64,000 nucleotides of DNA from Paraburkholderia sp. LEh10 (GTDB lineage Bacteria; Pseudomonadota; Gammaproteobacteria; Burkholderiales; Burkholderiaceae). The stretch is from positions 62,001 to 126,000 of the forward strand of contig NZ_JAGIPX010000015.1 in the NCBI RefSeq assembly GCF_017814945.1, given 5' to 3'. The notes beneath the pieces were generated by a model that saw only the letters and a list, made by a program, of their open reading frames with translations, made no database searches and was not told where the DNA came from. The number at the start of each line of letters is the position of its first letter. The stretch's first letter is position 1. The translations under genes were made by a program, and so were the position numbers. This document shows, in pieces, positions 47,801 to 54,822 of this stretch.

Positions 47801-49109
47801 CGGCGTGAACCGGACAGCCGAGTTGCCATCGGAAGGCGTGATCGCCGCCGTGGACATCGACGCGCTAGACGCCGACGCGTGGCGCGCCCTCTTCCTGCAG
47901 ATGCGCAAGGCCAACGAAGGCGTCGCGCCCGTGCCGCCCAGCGCGACGGCTGCGCAGTTCATGCCGAACCGCTTCGCGATCCACATCGGCACGCTGACGC
48001 TGCTCAAGCGTCACTGGGAAAGCGTCGTGGTCGGCGCTTCGCACTTCGACAAGCAATGGCAGGCGAACATCGCGTCGAACCAGGTATCGGGCCACGTCTC
48101 CTGGCTGCCGGGCGCGCAGCCCGGCTCCCCCGGCACATTGCAGGCGCGCCTCGCGCGGCTCGTGATTCCGTCGGCGACCGAAAACGATCTGCTCGGTCCC
48201 GCGATCAACCAGCCGGCGCAAAACATTCCGTCAATCGATCTCGTCGTCAACGAGCTGATCGTGCGCGAGCGCAACCTCGGCAAACTCGAGGTCAACGCGC
48301 ACAACTTCGAGGACGACGGCACGCCCGTCTGGCAGCTCGATTCGCTCCAGATCACCAATCCCGCCGCCGTGTTCAAGGCGACAGCGAACTGGCGCACGGG
48401 CCGCAACTACGGCGCGAACCAGGACGACGAAGCCGAGCGCAGCACCGAGCTCGATTTCAAGCTCGACATCAAGGACGCGGGCTTGCTGCTCGAACGCGCC
48501 GGACTGCCGCGCACGCTGAAGGCAGGCGAAGGGTCGCTGTCGGGCAAGCTCGGCTGGCGCGGCGGACCGACCAAGCCGGACTATCCGTCGCTCAACGGCA
48601 ATCTCGCCGTCGATCTGCGGCATGGGCAAATCCTCAAGGTCGATCCCGGCGTCGCCAAGCTGCTCGGCGTGCTGAGCCTGCAAAGCCTCGCACGCTACGC
48701 GTCGATGGATTTCCGCGACGTGATCGGCGAAGGCCTGCCGTTCGAGCACGTGACGGGCACCGCGCAGGTCGATCGCGGCATCGGCAGGACGGACAACTTC
48801 GAAATGGTGACGGCGCCCGCGCGCGCTCAAATGAAGGGCAGCGTCGATCTGGCGCACGAAACGCAGGACCTGAACGTGCATATCGTGCCGACCGTCAGCG
48901 CGGGAGCGGGCGTCGTCGTGGCGGCCGTGATCAATCCGCTGCTCGGGCTGGCCGCGCTGATCGGCGACATCGCGCTGTCGCACTCGCTCGAACATGCGTT
49001 CGCGATCGATTACGCGATCACGGGCTCGTGGGCCAAACCACACGTCGAGCGGCTACACGGCGATCGCGGTAATATGAACGCGCCGGCCACCGTCGCGGCA
49101 CCGAACTGA
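44841..49109 (+). CDS. YhdP-type AsmA-like giant protein (TIGR02099 family)
   Basis: The protein has 1422 residues. One N-terminal transmembrane helix (VVLGIALFLYFVVLLAVLGLRYVLL, about 30-55) leads to a long periplasmic part built of repeated beta-sheet segments of the AsmA/DUF3971 kind. The C-terminus carries the AsmA-like domain (LLGVLSLQSLARYASMDFRDVIGEGLPFEHVTG) and a final hydrophobic stretch. E. coli YhdP (1266 residues) bridges the envelope and transports phospholipid to the outer membrane. The same role is likely but inferred. It starts at the first ATG; one at 44889 is an alternative. It is larger than YhdP, with several Pro/Gly-rich linkers (PPPVTAPGVPPKPR). Confidence 0.88.
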   Translation: MSERNSSADPHEAGRVMPVGGSDHVVLRHTLRVVLGIALFLYFVVLLAVLGLRYVLLPQAESFRPRIEAAISERIRADFRIGKIAPHWTGFQPGLEVTDVTIRNHDGKLALTIPHASATVSWSSVWKLAPILSSVIVDKPDLLVEREPDGSLTVAGVTVPTAHTGNDTFSTWLLRQEAMILRGGTLRWHDTRRDAPEIALQNIRLAILSEGYDHKLALQAPPDGKVLFGPLDFRANFRHTRLAAIGKPINWTGEAYISTGPVDLPMLARYMDFPIETFAGRIDNAIWLQFAQGRIRSAGGELSGSNIALRVKPTQPKLDVPVAQFSWAVAHDGDEWTLDLNNLRAELGQPPLDDGTPVARILVLHTLSSRYRVPSVQHGQLISVSGDRVDLGILAEFSRALPLPRRLLNNLVRFNPRGLVANYTIEVERGKPDSGEAASEHREPGAEPIVRYRFKGDLQGISIAAQEPPPGLTARNHPRAGIPGVENLWGTIDADEKHGSLAIDTANAALTLPGVFDDPRLTFDHLSGKGAWTIAPNVEPGQRHKAFKVDVSELKVSNADTAAKATASYSNAGSGRGSLDLKADFERAQVTRITRYLPTSISEKLRIYLTHGLQAGMSRGATIEIHGNLDKFPYSRDPSAGIFRIVAPFKGGRFDPSPWPPRTLRNGTPNVWPAFDGIDGTFQLKENLLRFDVDRAHYKHIAMSKVTGKIDDLGTRESSLVITGGGHGPLADMLDYVNNSALGAMAKHQTEKLHAEGPAALALKLTVPRTPPPVTAPGVPPKPRVTVEGSLAFENNRLSMDNVPPLSQLRGNVRFTERTAQIDQLTGQFMGGDVRAKGGLNDNGAYVLDVSGNVAVDAARGLNLRGLPAQMLTRMNGSAPYNVSVRGAKGRLPDVAVHSDLTGLALDFPAPFNKPIGTPMPLNFTFRPTVSNEGSGVMAADGGNDAGAKAAAGNSLQRAHLTFGPIAATYLLKHTPGQPPEVVRGAIGVNRTAELPSEGVIAAVDIDALDADAWRALFLQMRKANEGVAPVPPSATAAQFMPNRFAIHIGTLTLLKRHWESVVVGASHFDKQWQANIASNQVSGHVSWLPGAQPGSPGTLQARLARLVIPSATENDLLGPAINQPAQNIPSIDLVVNELIVRERNLGKLEVNAHNFEDDGTPVWQLDSLQITNPAAVFKATANWRTGRNYGANQDDEAERSTELDFKLDIKDAGLLLERAGLPRTLKAGEGSLSGKLGWRGGPTKPDYPSLNGNLAVDLRHGQILKVDPGVAKLLGVLSLQSLARYASMDFRDVIGEGLPFEHVTGTAQVDRGIGRTDNFEMVTAPARAQMKGSVDLAHETQDLNVHIVPTVSAGAGVVVAAVINPLLGLAALIGDIALSHSLEHAFAIDYAITGSWAKPHVERLHGDRGNMNAPATVAAPN

Positions 49110-49273
49110 CAGGCTAATCGCACATCGGGCGGCATAACCGGGACTAAACCCGGGCGCGCGCGGCGTATGGCGAGTGCCCGCGCGGCCGGTCCCGTCGCCC
49201 GAAGCCGGGTTGTCACCGGGTTGTCCATGTTCGCTTGTCCGCACTGCCCCTTGCAGGAGTTTTTCGAACGCTT

Positions 49274-50122
49274 ATGCTCGACCTGAATACGCAGTCCGCG
49301 AAGTCCTTCCCCCATGCTGGTCCTTTCCGCGTCGCCGCGCTGCAGATGGTGAGCACGCCGGAGCGCGAACGCAATCTCGCCGATGCCGAACGCCTGATCG
49401 CGCAAGCCGCCGCCGATGGCGCGCAACTCGTCCTCCTGCCTGAATACTTCTGCTTCATGGGCTACAAGGAGACGGACAAGCTCGCCGTGCGCGAACCCTA
49501 CGGCGACGGCCCGATCCAGCGCTTTCTCGCCGATGCCGCGCGCCGGCACAAAGTCTGGGTGATCGGCGGCACGCTGCCGCTGACGGCGCCCGAAGAAACG
49601 CGCGTGCTGAACACGACGCTCGTGTTCGATCCCCAAGGCAACGAGGCCGCGCGCTACGACAAGATTCATCTGTTCAATTTCGAAAAAGGCGAAGAATCGT
49701 TCGACGAGGCGCGCACGATCCGCCCCGGCGACACCGTCCGCACGTTCGACGCGCCGTTCGGCCGCGTGGGCCTGTCGGTCTGCTACGATCTACGCTTTCC
49801 CGAGCTGTACCGGCGCATGGGCGACTGCGCGCTGATCGTCGTGCCTTCGGCGTTCACGTACACGACGGGCCGCGCGCACTGGGAAATGCTGTTGCGCGCG
49901 CGGGCCGTCGAAAATCAATGCTATGTGCTCGCCGCCGCGCAAGGCGGCAAGCATGAAAACGGCCGCCGCACGTGGGGCCACAGCATGCTGATCGACCCGT
50001 GGGGCGAAATCATCGACGTGCGCGACGAAGGCGCGGGCGTCGTCGCCGGCAATATCGAGCGCGCACGCATCGACGAAGTCCGGCAAAGCCTGCCGGCCTG
50101 GCGTCATCGTGTGCTGAACTGA
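49274..50122 (+). CDS. Carbon-nitrogen hydrolase, Nit1-like (deaminated glutathione amidase type)
   Basis: The protein has about 282 residues from the ATG at 49274. The nitrilase triad is present: Glu57 (LVLLPEYF), Lys130 (YDKIHLFNFEKGEESF) and Cys170 (LSVCYDLRFPELYR). The DLRFPELYR segment is typical of the Nit subgroup that hydrolyses deaminated glutathione in metabolite repair. An AGGAG lies about 15 bases before this ATG, rather far; a TTG at 49235 is an alternative start. It lies between the YhdP-type gene and tldD, as is common in proteobacteria. Confidence 0.88.
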   Translation: MLDLNTQSAKSFPHAGPFRVAALQMVSTPERERNLADAERLIAQAAADGAQLVLLPEYFCFMGYKETDKLAVREPYGDGPIQRFLADAARRHKVWVIGGTLPLTAPEETRVLNTTLVFDPQGNEAARYDKIHLFNFEKGEESFDEARTIRPGDTVRTFDAPFGRVGLSVCYDLRFPELYRRMGDCALIVVPSAFTYTTGRAHWEMLLRARAVENQCYVLAAAQGGKHENGRRTWGHSMLIDPWGEIIDVRDEGAGVVAGNIERARIDEVRQSLPAWRHRVLN

Positions 50123-50222
50123 CAGCTTTGCATGTCAGCAACGAAACATTGAAAGTGCCGCTGTTGTGACCCAACAGGCGACGTGCACGACAACCGAATA
50201 CCCTGAATCGAGCGAACCTCGC

Positions 50223-51689
50223 ATGAACATCATCGAACCCAGCATCCGTAATCTCGCGACGGCCAAAGACGTGCTCCTCACGCCCTATGGCCTCGACGAA
50301 GCCGTGCTGACCCGCACGCTCGCTGAGATCTTCACGCATCGGGTCGACTACGCCGACCTTTATTTCCAGGCGACGCGCAGCGAAGCGTGGAGCCTCGAGG
50401 AAGGCATCGTCAAATCGGGCAGCTTCAGCATCGACCAGGGCGTCGGCGTGCGCGCCGTGTCGGGTGACCGCACGGCGTTCGCGTATTCGGACGACCTGTC
50501 GCCCGAGGCGATCCGCCAGGCCGCGATCGCCACGCGCGCGATCGCCAAGGCGGGCGGCGGCAAGCAGAAGATCAAGGCGGCCTCGACGCTGACGGGCGTG
50601 TCCGGGCGCGATCTGTATCTGCCGTCCGATCCGCTGCACTCGCTCGACGCAACGGCCAAGGTCAAGCTGCTCGAACGCATCGAACAGATGGCGCGCAGCC
50701 GTGATCCCCGCATCACGCAGGTGATGGCGGGCCTCGCGGGCGAATATGACGTGGTGCTGGTCGCGCGCAGCGACGGTGCGCTCGCGGCCGATATCCGCCC
50801 GCTCGTGCGCGTGTCGGTGACGGTGATCGCCGAACAGAACGGCCGCCGCGAAATCGGCAGCGGCGGCGGCGGCGGACGCTACGACTACGGCTATTTCACC
50901 GACGACATCCTGTCGAAATACGTCGACGACGCGGTGCACGCGGCGCTCGTCAATCTCGACGCGCGCCCGGCGCCCGCCGGCGCGATGACGGTCGTGCTCG
51001 GACCCGGCTGGCCAGGCGTGCTGCTGCACGAAGCGATCGGCCACGGGCTCGAAGGCGACTTCAATCGCAAGGGCTCGTCGGCGTTCGCGGGGCGCATCGG
51101 CGAACAGGTCGCGGCCAAGGGCGTGACGGTGGTCGACGACGGCACGCTGCCGAACCGCCGCGGCTCGCTGAACATCGACGACGAAGGCAACCCGACCCAG
51201 TGCACGACGCTGATCGAAGACGGCATCCTGAAGGGCTACATCCAGGACACGCTGAACGCGCGCCTGATGAAAATGCCCGTGACGGGCAACGCGCGGCGCG
51301 AATCGTACGCCGCGCTGCCGATGCCGCGCATGACCAACACGTACATGCTCAACGGCGACAAGGACCCGCAGGAAATCATCGCGTCCGTGAAGGACGGCCT
51401 GTATGCGGTGAACTTCGGCGGCGGCCAGGTCGACATCACGAATGGCAAGTTCGTGTTCTCGGCGTCCGAGGCTTACATGATCGAAAACGGCAAGATCACG
51501 TATCCCGTCAAGGGCGCGACGCTGATCGGCAGCGGCCCTGAGTCGCTCAAATACGTGAGCATGATCGGCAACGACATGTCGCTCGACACGGGCGTCGGCG
51601 TATGCGGCAAGGAAGGCCAGAGCGTGCCCGTCGGCGTCGGCCAGCCGACGCTGCGCATCGAGAAAATGACGGTCGGCGGCACGGTCTGA
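50223..51689 (+). CDS. tldD: Metalloprotease TldD
   Basis: The protein has 488 residues from the ATG at 50223 (E. coli TldD has 481). The zinc site HEAIGHG lies at about residue 269 (LLHEAIGHGLEGDF); PMPRMTNTYML and VGGTV at the end are family features. TldD with TldE degrades peptides, processes microcin B17 and counters CcdB in E. coli. The TldE/PmbA partner is not in this window. An in-frame GTG at 50166 would add 19 residues without similarity. Confidence 0.94.
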   Translation: MNIIEPSIRNLATAKDVLLTPYGLDEAVLTRTLAEIFTHRVDYADLYFQATRSEAWSLEEGIVKSGSFSIDQGVGVRAVSGDRTAFAYSDDLSPEAIRQAAIATRAIAKAGGGKQKIKAASTLTGVSGRDLYLPSDPLHSLDATAKVKLLERIEQMARSRDPRITQVMAGLAGEYDVVLVARSDGALAADIRPLVRVSVTVIAEQNGRREIGSGGGGGRYDYGYFTDDILSKYVDDAVHAALVNLDARPAPAGAMTVVLGPGWPGVLLHEAIGHGLEGDFNRKGSSAFAGRIGEQVAAKGVTVVDDGTLPNRRGSLNIDDEGNPTQCTTLIEDGILKGYIQDTLNARLMKMPVTGNARRESYAALPMPRMTNTYMLNGDKDPQEIIASVKDGLYAVNFGGGQVDITNGKFVFSASEAYMIENGKITYPVKGATLIGSGPESLKYVSMIGNDMSLDTGVGVCGKEGQSVPVGVGQPTLRIEKMTVGGTV

Positions 51690-51764
51690 TTTCGCGCCTC
51701 CCGCACGATTCGCGCGCCACTCGCCCCAATCGTGCGGATTTCCCGCATTTTTGAGGGCTGCGGC

Positions 51765-51794
51765 TTGCCAGCCGAGCAAGCCTCGGGTTATAAA
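51765..51794 (+). promoter_or_regulatory. Promoter of the aroG attenuator leader
   Basis: TTGCCA at 51765-51770, an 18-base spacer, and TATAAA at 51789-51794. The expected start is near 51801, about 30 bases before the leader peptide ATG. Confidence 0.6.
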
Positions 51795-51831
51795 GCCAAT
51801 TAACCTTTTTGACGAGCCATCCCTTTTCGCC

Positions 51832-51900
51832 ATGTCCGCCAAGTTTTATTTTTACTTTTTTTGGGCATCTCAGACCGCTGGCGGATCGAGAGGGGTGTGA
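51832..51900 (+). CDS. Aromatic leader peptide of the aroG attenuator
   Basis: A 22-codon frame begins MSAKFYFYFFW and ends SRGV before a TGA at 51898-51900. Codons 5-11 are TTT TAT TTT TAC TTT TTT TGG: four Phe, two Tyr and one Trp in a row. No ordinary gene fragment would show this by chance; it is what Phe/Tyr/Trp-sensing leader peptides look like (compare E. coli PheL). The aroG gene starts 174 bases after its stop. The ribosome site is weak (GACGAG, about 15 bases upstream). Stalling on these codons would cover RNA segment 1 (51835-51841). Confidence 0.85.
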   Translation: MSAKFYFYFFWASQTAGGSRGV

Positions 51901-51959
51901 ACGTACATAGGCACCTGAAATTCCCGAAAAAACCGCCAGCGAGTCTGGCGGTTTTTTTT
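51835..51959 (+). promoter_or_regulatory. Transcription attenuator upstream of aroG (segments 1-4)
   Basis: Segment 1 TCCGCCA (51835-51841, inside codons 2-4) is the exact complement of TGGCGGA (51879-51885). The overlapping segment 2 CAGACCGCTGGCGG (51871-51884) pairs almost perfectly, with one bulge, with segment 3 CCGCCAGCGAGTCTG (51933-51947). Segment 3's first seven bases also pair with segment 4 CTGGCGG (51945-51951) to form the terminator. So 1:2 and 3:4 compete with 2:3. A ribosome stalled on the aromatic codons frees segment 2 to form the antiterminator; a ribosome at the stop codon covers segment 2 and allows termination. Confidence 0.82.
51926..51959 (+). terminator. Attenuator terminator before aroG
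   Basis: Stem CCGCCAG / CTGGCGG with loop cgagt, flanked by six A on the left and eight T on the right, so the A and T runs extend the stem. It lies 115 bases before the aroG ATG, upstream of the gene rather than after tldD, with its own promoter and leader peptide in front. Confidence 0.9.
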
Positions 51960-52074
51960 CGTCCCTACCGCTTTGACTTTGACCTTTTTAGCTAGTTGAC
52001 CCGTTCGCTGCGGCGCCGTCATCAGGAACGCAGACCGCGCGAACCGCGCTACGAACCGAATCGAGGAGAAAACC

Positions 52075-53148
52075 ATGCCCCCGCACAATACCGACGACGT
52101 CCGCATCCGCGAACTGAAAGAACTGACGCCGCCCGCCCATCTGATCCGCGAATTCCCGTGCGACGAGAAGGTGTCCGACCTGATCTTCAACGCGCGTCAG
52201 TCGATGCACCGGATCCTGCACGGCATGGACGACCGTCTGATCGTCATCGTGGGGCCCTGCTCGATTCACGATCCGAAGGCCGCGATGGAATACGCAGGCC
52301 GTCTGATCGAGCAGCGCAAGCGTTTTGCTGGCGAACTGGAAGTCGTGATGCGCGTGTATTTCGAAAAGCCGCGCACGACGGTGGGCTGGAAAGGCCTCAT
52401 CAACGACCCGTACATGGACAACAGCTTCAAGATCAACGACGGCCTGCGCACCGCGCGCGAACTGCTGATGAAGATCAACGAGCTGGGCCTGCCCGCGGGC
52501 ACCGAGTACCTCGACATGATCAGCCCGCAGTACATCGCCGACCTGATCTCGTGGGGCGCGATCGGTGCGCGCACCACGGAATCGCAGGTGCATCGCGAAC
52601 TGGCGTCGGGGCTGTCGTGCCCCGTCGGCTTCAAGAACGGCACGGACGGCAACGTCAAAATCGCCGTCGATGCGATCAAGGCCGCGTCGCAGCCGCACCA
52701 CTTCCTGTCGGTGACGAAGGGCGGGCATTCGGCGATCGTCTCGACGGCGGGCAATGAGGACTGCCACATCATTCTGCGCGGCGGCAAGACGCCAAACTAC
52801 GACTCCGACAGCGTGAACGCCGCCTGCACCGACATTGGCAAGGCCGGCCTCGCCGCGCGTCTGATGATCGACGCAAGCCACGCGAACAGCTCGAAGAAGC
52901 ACGAGAACCAGATTCCCGTCTGCGCGGACATCGGCCGACAGATCGCGGCGGGCGACGAGCGGATCGTCGGCGTGATGGTCGAATCGCATCTCGTCGCGGG
53001 CCGCCAGGACCTGCAGGAGGGCTGCGCGCTGACGTACGGCCAGAGCATCACCGATGCGTGCATTGGCTGGGACGACAGCGTGGCCGTGCTCGAAGGTCTC
53101 GCGGACGCCGTCAAGCAGCGGCGCATCGCGCGCGGCAGCGGCAACTGA
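52075..53148 (+). CDS. aroG: 3-deoxy-7-phosphoheptulonate (DAHP) synthase, AroG/AroF type
   Basis: The protein has 357 residues and aligns by eye over its whole length with E. coli AroG: DDVRIRELKELTPP, VIVGPCSIHDPKAAMEYA, MRVYFEKPRTTVGWKGLI, SWGAIGARTTESQVHRELA, DASHANSSK, VMVESHL. It condenses phosphoenolpyruvate with erythrose-4-phosphate, the first step of the shikimate pathway to Phe, Tyr and Trp. GAGGAG precedes the ATG. The attenuator in front gives it control by aromatic aminoacyl-tRNA supply in addition to any feedback inhibition. Which amino acid inhibits the enzyme cannot be read from sequence with certainty. Confidence 0.96.
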   Translation: MPPHNTDDVRIRELKELTPPAHLIREFPCDEKVSDLIFNARQSMHRILHGMDDRLIVIVGPCSIHDPKAAMEYAGRLIEQRKRFAGELEVVMRVYFEKPRTTVGWKGLINDPYMDNSFKINDGLRTARELLMKINELGLPAGTEYLDMISPQYIADLISWGAIGARTTESQVHRELASGLSCPVGFKNGTDGNVKIAVDAIKAASQPHHFLSVTKGGHSAIVSTAGNEDCHIILRGGKTPNYDSDSVNAACTDIGKAGLAARLMIDASHANSSKKHENQIPVCADIGRQIAAGDERIVGVMVESHLVAGRQDLQEGCALTYGQSITDACIGWDDSVAVLEGLADAVKQRRIARGSGN

Positions 53149-53171
53149 ACACCCCCGCTTTCCTCCACGTC

Positions 53172-53202
53172 ATGCCCGGCTCGCGCAGCCGGGCATTTTT
53201 TT
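53172..53202 (+). terminator. Intrinsic terminator of aroG
   Basis: Perfect 10-base stem ATGCCCGGCT / AGCCGGGCAT with a 5-base loop and a run of seven T. Confidence 0.94.
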
Positions 53203-53275
53203 GGCCATTTGGCCGAATCGAAATCCAGCCGCCCTTTCTGTAACGTCGAATCTCGTTCCGATGATCAAGAAGCGC

Positions 53276-53311
53276 TTGGAACATCGGAGATTCTGGTATA
53301 AAATTTTATAC
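53276..53311 (+). promoter_or_regulatory. Promoter and operator-like palindrome of the toxin-antitoxin operon
   Basis: TTGGAA (53276-53281), a 17-base spacer, and TAAAAT (53299-53304). The -10 lies inside the perfect 16-base palindrome GTATAAAATTTTATAC (53296-53311), a natural site for autorepression by the antitoxin or the complex. Confidence 0.65.
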
Positions 53312-53325
53312 ATGGAAGGGAGTTC

Positions 53326-53664
53326 ATGGAGCTGGAAAAAGAAATACGCTGGCTCGGCTCCAGCTACCACGATCTGCTTGCGTTTCCGGACGAAGCGCGC
53401 CGCCAGGCCGGCTTCCAGCTTGCCAAGGTGCAGGCGGGCCTCGATCCGGACAACTGGAAGCCGTTCGATATCGTCGGCGCGGGCACGCGCGAAATTCGCA
53501 TCGTTGAACAGGAAGGCGCGTTTCGCCTGATGTACGTCGCCAAGTTTGTCGAAGCTGTCTACGTACTGCACTGTTTTCAGAAGAAGACGCGGGCAACGGG
53601 CCAGCACGACAGGGAAATCGCCGAAGCGCGCTATCGCGCCATAGCCAATGTGAGGAAAGCATGA
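53326..53664 (+). CDS. Toxin of a type II toxin-antitoxin system (RelE/HigB-like, Gp49 family)
   Basis: The protein has 112 residues. GAGTREIRIVEQEGAFRLMYVAKFVEAVYVLHCFQKKTRAT is the core of the phage-derived Gp49-like/HigB family of mRNA interferases: a beta sheet ending in the HCFQKKT segment. A helical N-terminus (DLLAFPDEARRQAGFQLAKVQAG) precedes it. AGGGAG lies 6 bases before the ATG. Its end overlaps the antitoxin start by ATGA. The toxin-first order is usual for this family. Confidence 0.85.
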   Translation: MELEKEIRWLGSSYHDLLAFPDEARRQAGFQLAKVQAGLDPDNWKPFDIVGAGTREIRIVEQEGAFRLMYVAKFVEAVYVLHCFQKKTRATGQHDREIAEARYRAIANVRKA

Positions 53665-53999
53665 CCAAAACGATCGACACGACGATCCGTCACGTCACGA
53701 AACCGGGCGCGAATCTGTTTCTCGAGCTCGGCTTCCCTGCTGACGAGGCAAAACGGCTGCACGCCGCATCACAGAAGCAGATCAACGACACGCGGCTGCT
53801 CAAGGAACAGTTGATGACCGAACTGTCCACGTGGATCGAACAACATCATCTGAAGCAGTCGGAGGCAGCGGAAATTCTGATGGTGTCGCGGCCGCGCGTG
53901 TCGGACGTCGTCAACAAGAAGACGGCCAAATTCACGATCGATACGCTCGTCGAAATGATGAGCCGCATCGGCAAGCCCGTCACGCTCGCGGTCGGCTGA
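53661..53999 (+). CDS. Antitoxin with XRE helix-turn-helix
   Basis: The protein has 112 residues. The C-terminal half is a Cro/C1-type HTH (WIEQHHLKQSEAAEILMVSRPRVSDVVNKKTAKFTIDTLVEMMSRI). The N-terminal half, rich in helix (FLELGFPADEAKRLHAAS), probably wraps the toxin. It overlaps the toxin gene by 4 bases. It would be expected to bind the palindrome at 53296-53311. Confidence 0.87.
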   Translation: MTKTIDTTIRHVTKPGANLFLELGFPADEAKRLHAASQKQINDTRLLKEQLMTELSTWIEQHHLKQSEAAEILMVSRPRVSDVVNKKTAKFTIDTLVEMMSRIGKPVTLAVG

Positions 54000-54042
54000 A
54001 TGGCCTCGCCTGCCGTCAGGCTAGACGTTACGCTACTCGTTG

Positions 54043-54600
54043 TTATCGGCCTGCGCCACGGTCGTGCCGCCACAGCACATCACTGCCGCCGTCCACGCGG
54101 TTCAATACGCGGGCCAGCACGAACAGCAGATCCGACAGACGGTTCACGTAGCGGCGCGGCGCAGCGTTGATCGTATCGACGGCGCCCAGCGCCACGATCG
54201 AGCGCTCCGCGCGCCGGCAGACCGTCCTGCACACATGCGCGAGCGAAGCGGCCCGTGTGCCCGCCGGCAAGATGAATTCCTTGAGCGGCGGCAACGTCGC
54301 GTTGTACTCGGCAAGCCAGCTATCGAGCTGGGCGAGATGCGTATCGGCGATCATCGAATGACCAGGGATGCAAAGCTCGCCGCCCAGGTCGAACAGATCG
54401 TGCTGGATCGCCGTCAGCGCCGCGCGAACTTCGTCGGGTAATGCTTCGCACAACAGCACGCCGATGTTCGAGTTCAACTCGTCGACATCGCCAATCGCGG
54501 CAATGCGTGCGTCGTCCTTGCGCACACGGCTGCCGTCGCCGAGGCCTGTGGTGCCGTCGTCGCCCGTGCGCGTCGCGATCTTGCTCAAGCGGTTGCCCAT
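54043..54600 (-). CDS. ATP:cob(I)alamin adenosyltransferase (PduO type)
   Basis: The protein has 185 residues from the ATG at 54600. KIATRTGDDGTTGLGDGSRVRKDD is the ATP-binding N-terminus; LPAGTRAASLAHVCRTVCRRAERSIVAL and the YVNRLSDLLFVLARVLNR helix are typical PduO-type features. It makes adenosylcobalamin, needed for methylmalonyl-CoA mutase and similar enzymes. The longer frame adds 16 residues encoded by the leader, including part of the upstream palindrome. Confidence 0.93.
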   Translation of the reverse strand: MGNRLSKIATRTGDDGTTGLGDGSRVRKDDARIAAIGDVDELNSNIGVLLCEALPDEVRAALTAIQHDLFDLGGELCIPGHSMIADTHLAQLDSWLAEYNATLPPLKEFILPAGTRAASLAHVCRTVCRRAERSIVALGAVDTINAAPRRYVNRLSDLLFVLARVLNRVDGGSDVLWRHDRGAGR

Positions 54601-54625
54601 GATGTGCGTTTCCTCATATCGATTG

Positions 54626-54651
54626 GCGATGCATCCGTACGGATACATCGC
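54626..54651. promoter_or_regulatory. 26-base near-perfect palindrome in the leader of the adenosyltransferase gene
   Basis: GCGATGCATCCGTACGGATACATCGC is symmetrical except for one base pair; the centre ATCCGTACGGAT is perfect. On the minus strand a TATAAT (54680-54675) places the start point near 54668. The palindrome then sits just downstream of it and 25 bases before the ATG, a typical repressor operator position. Confidence 0.6.
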
Positions 54652-54822
54652 AGCATGCCAGTCGGTTTCAGCTCATTATAAAGTTGCCCGCCCGGCCCTC
54701 GCGGCGGCCACGCGCGCTTTCCGGCCCGATCCGGCGCGATCTGCCGGCATCGCGCCGCGCCGGCGGTCGATCGGCGTAAAATGAATAACAACCATCAGAA
54801 CATTCGCCAACAGGAGACGCAG

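Noticed and set aside
50010..51842. A 610-codon minus-strand frame over tldD
   Set aside because: Same kind of shadow; Arg/Asp/His-rich without motifs, while the plus strand encodes a clear TldD.
51690..51959. The hairpin at 51926-51959 as the tldD terminator
   Set aside because: It lies about 240 bases after tldD with a promoter, an aromatic leader peptide and complementary segments in front, so attenuation of aroG explains it better, although it would also stop read-through from tldD.
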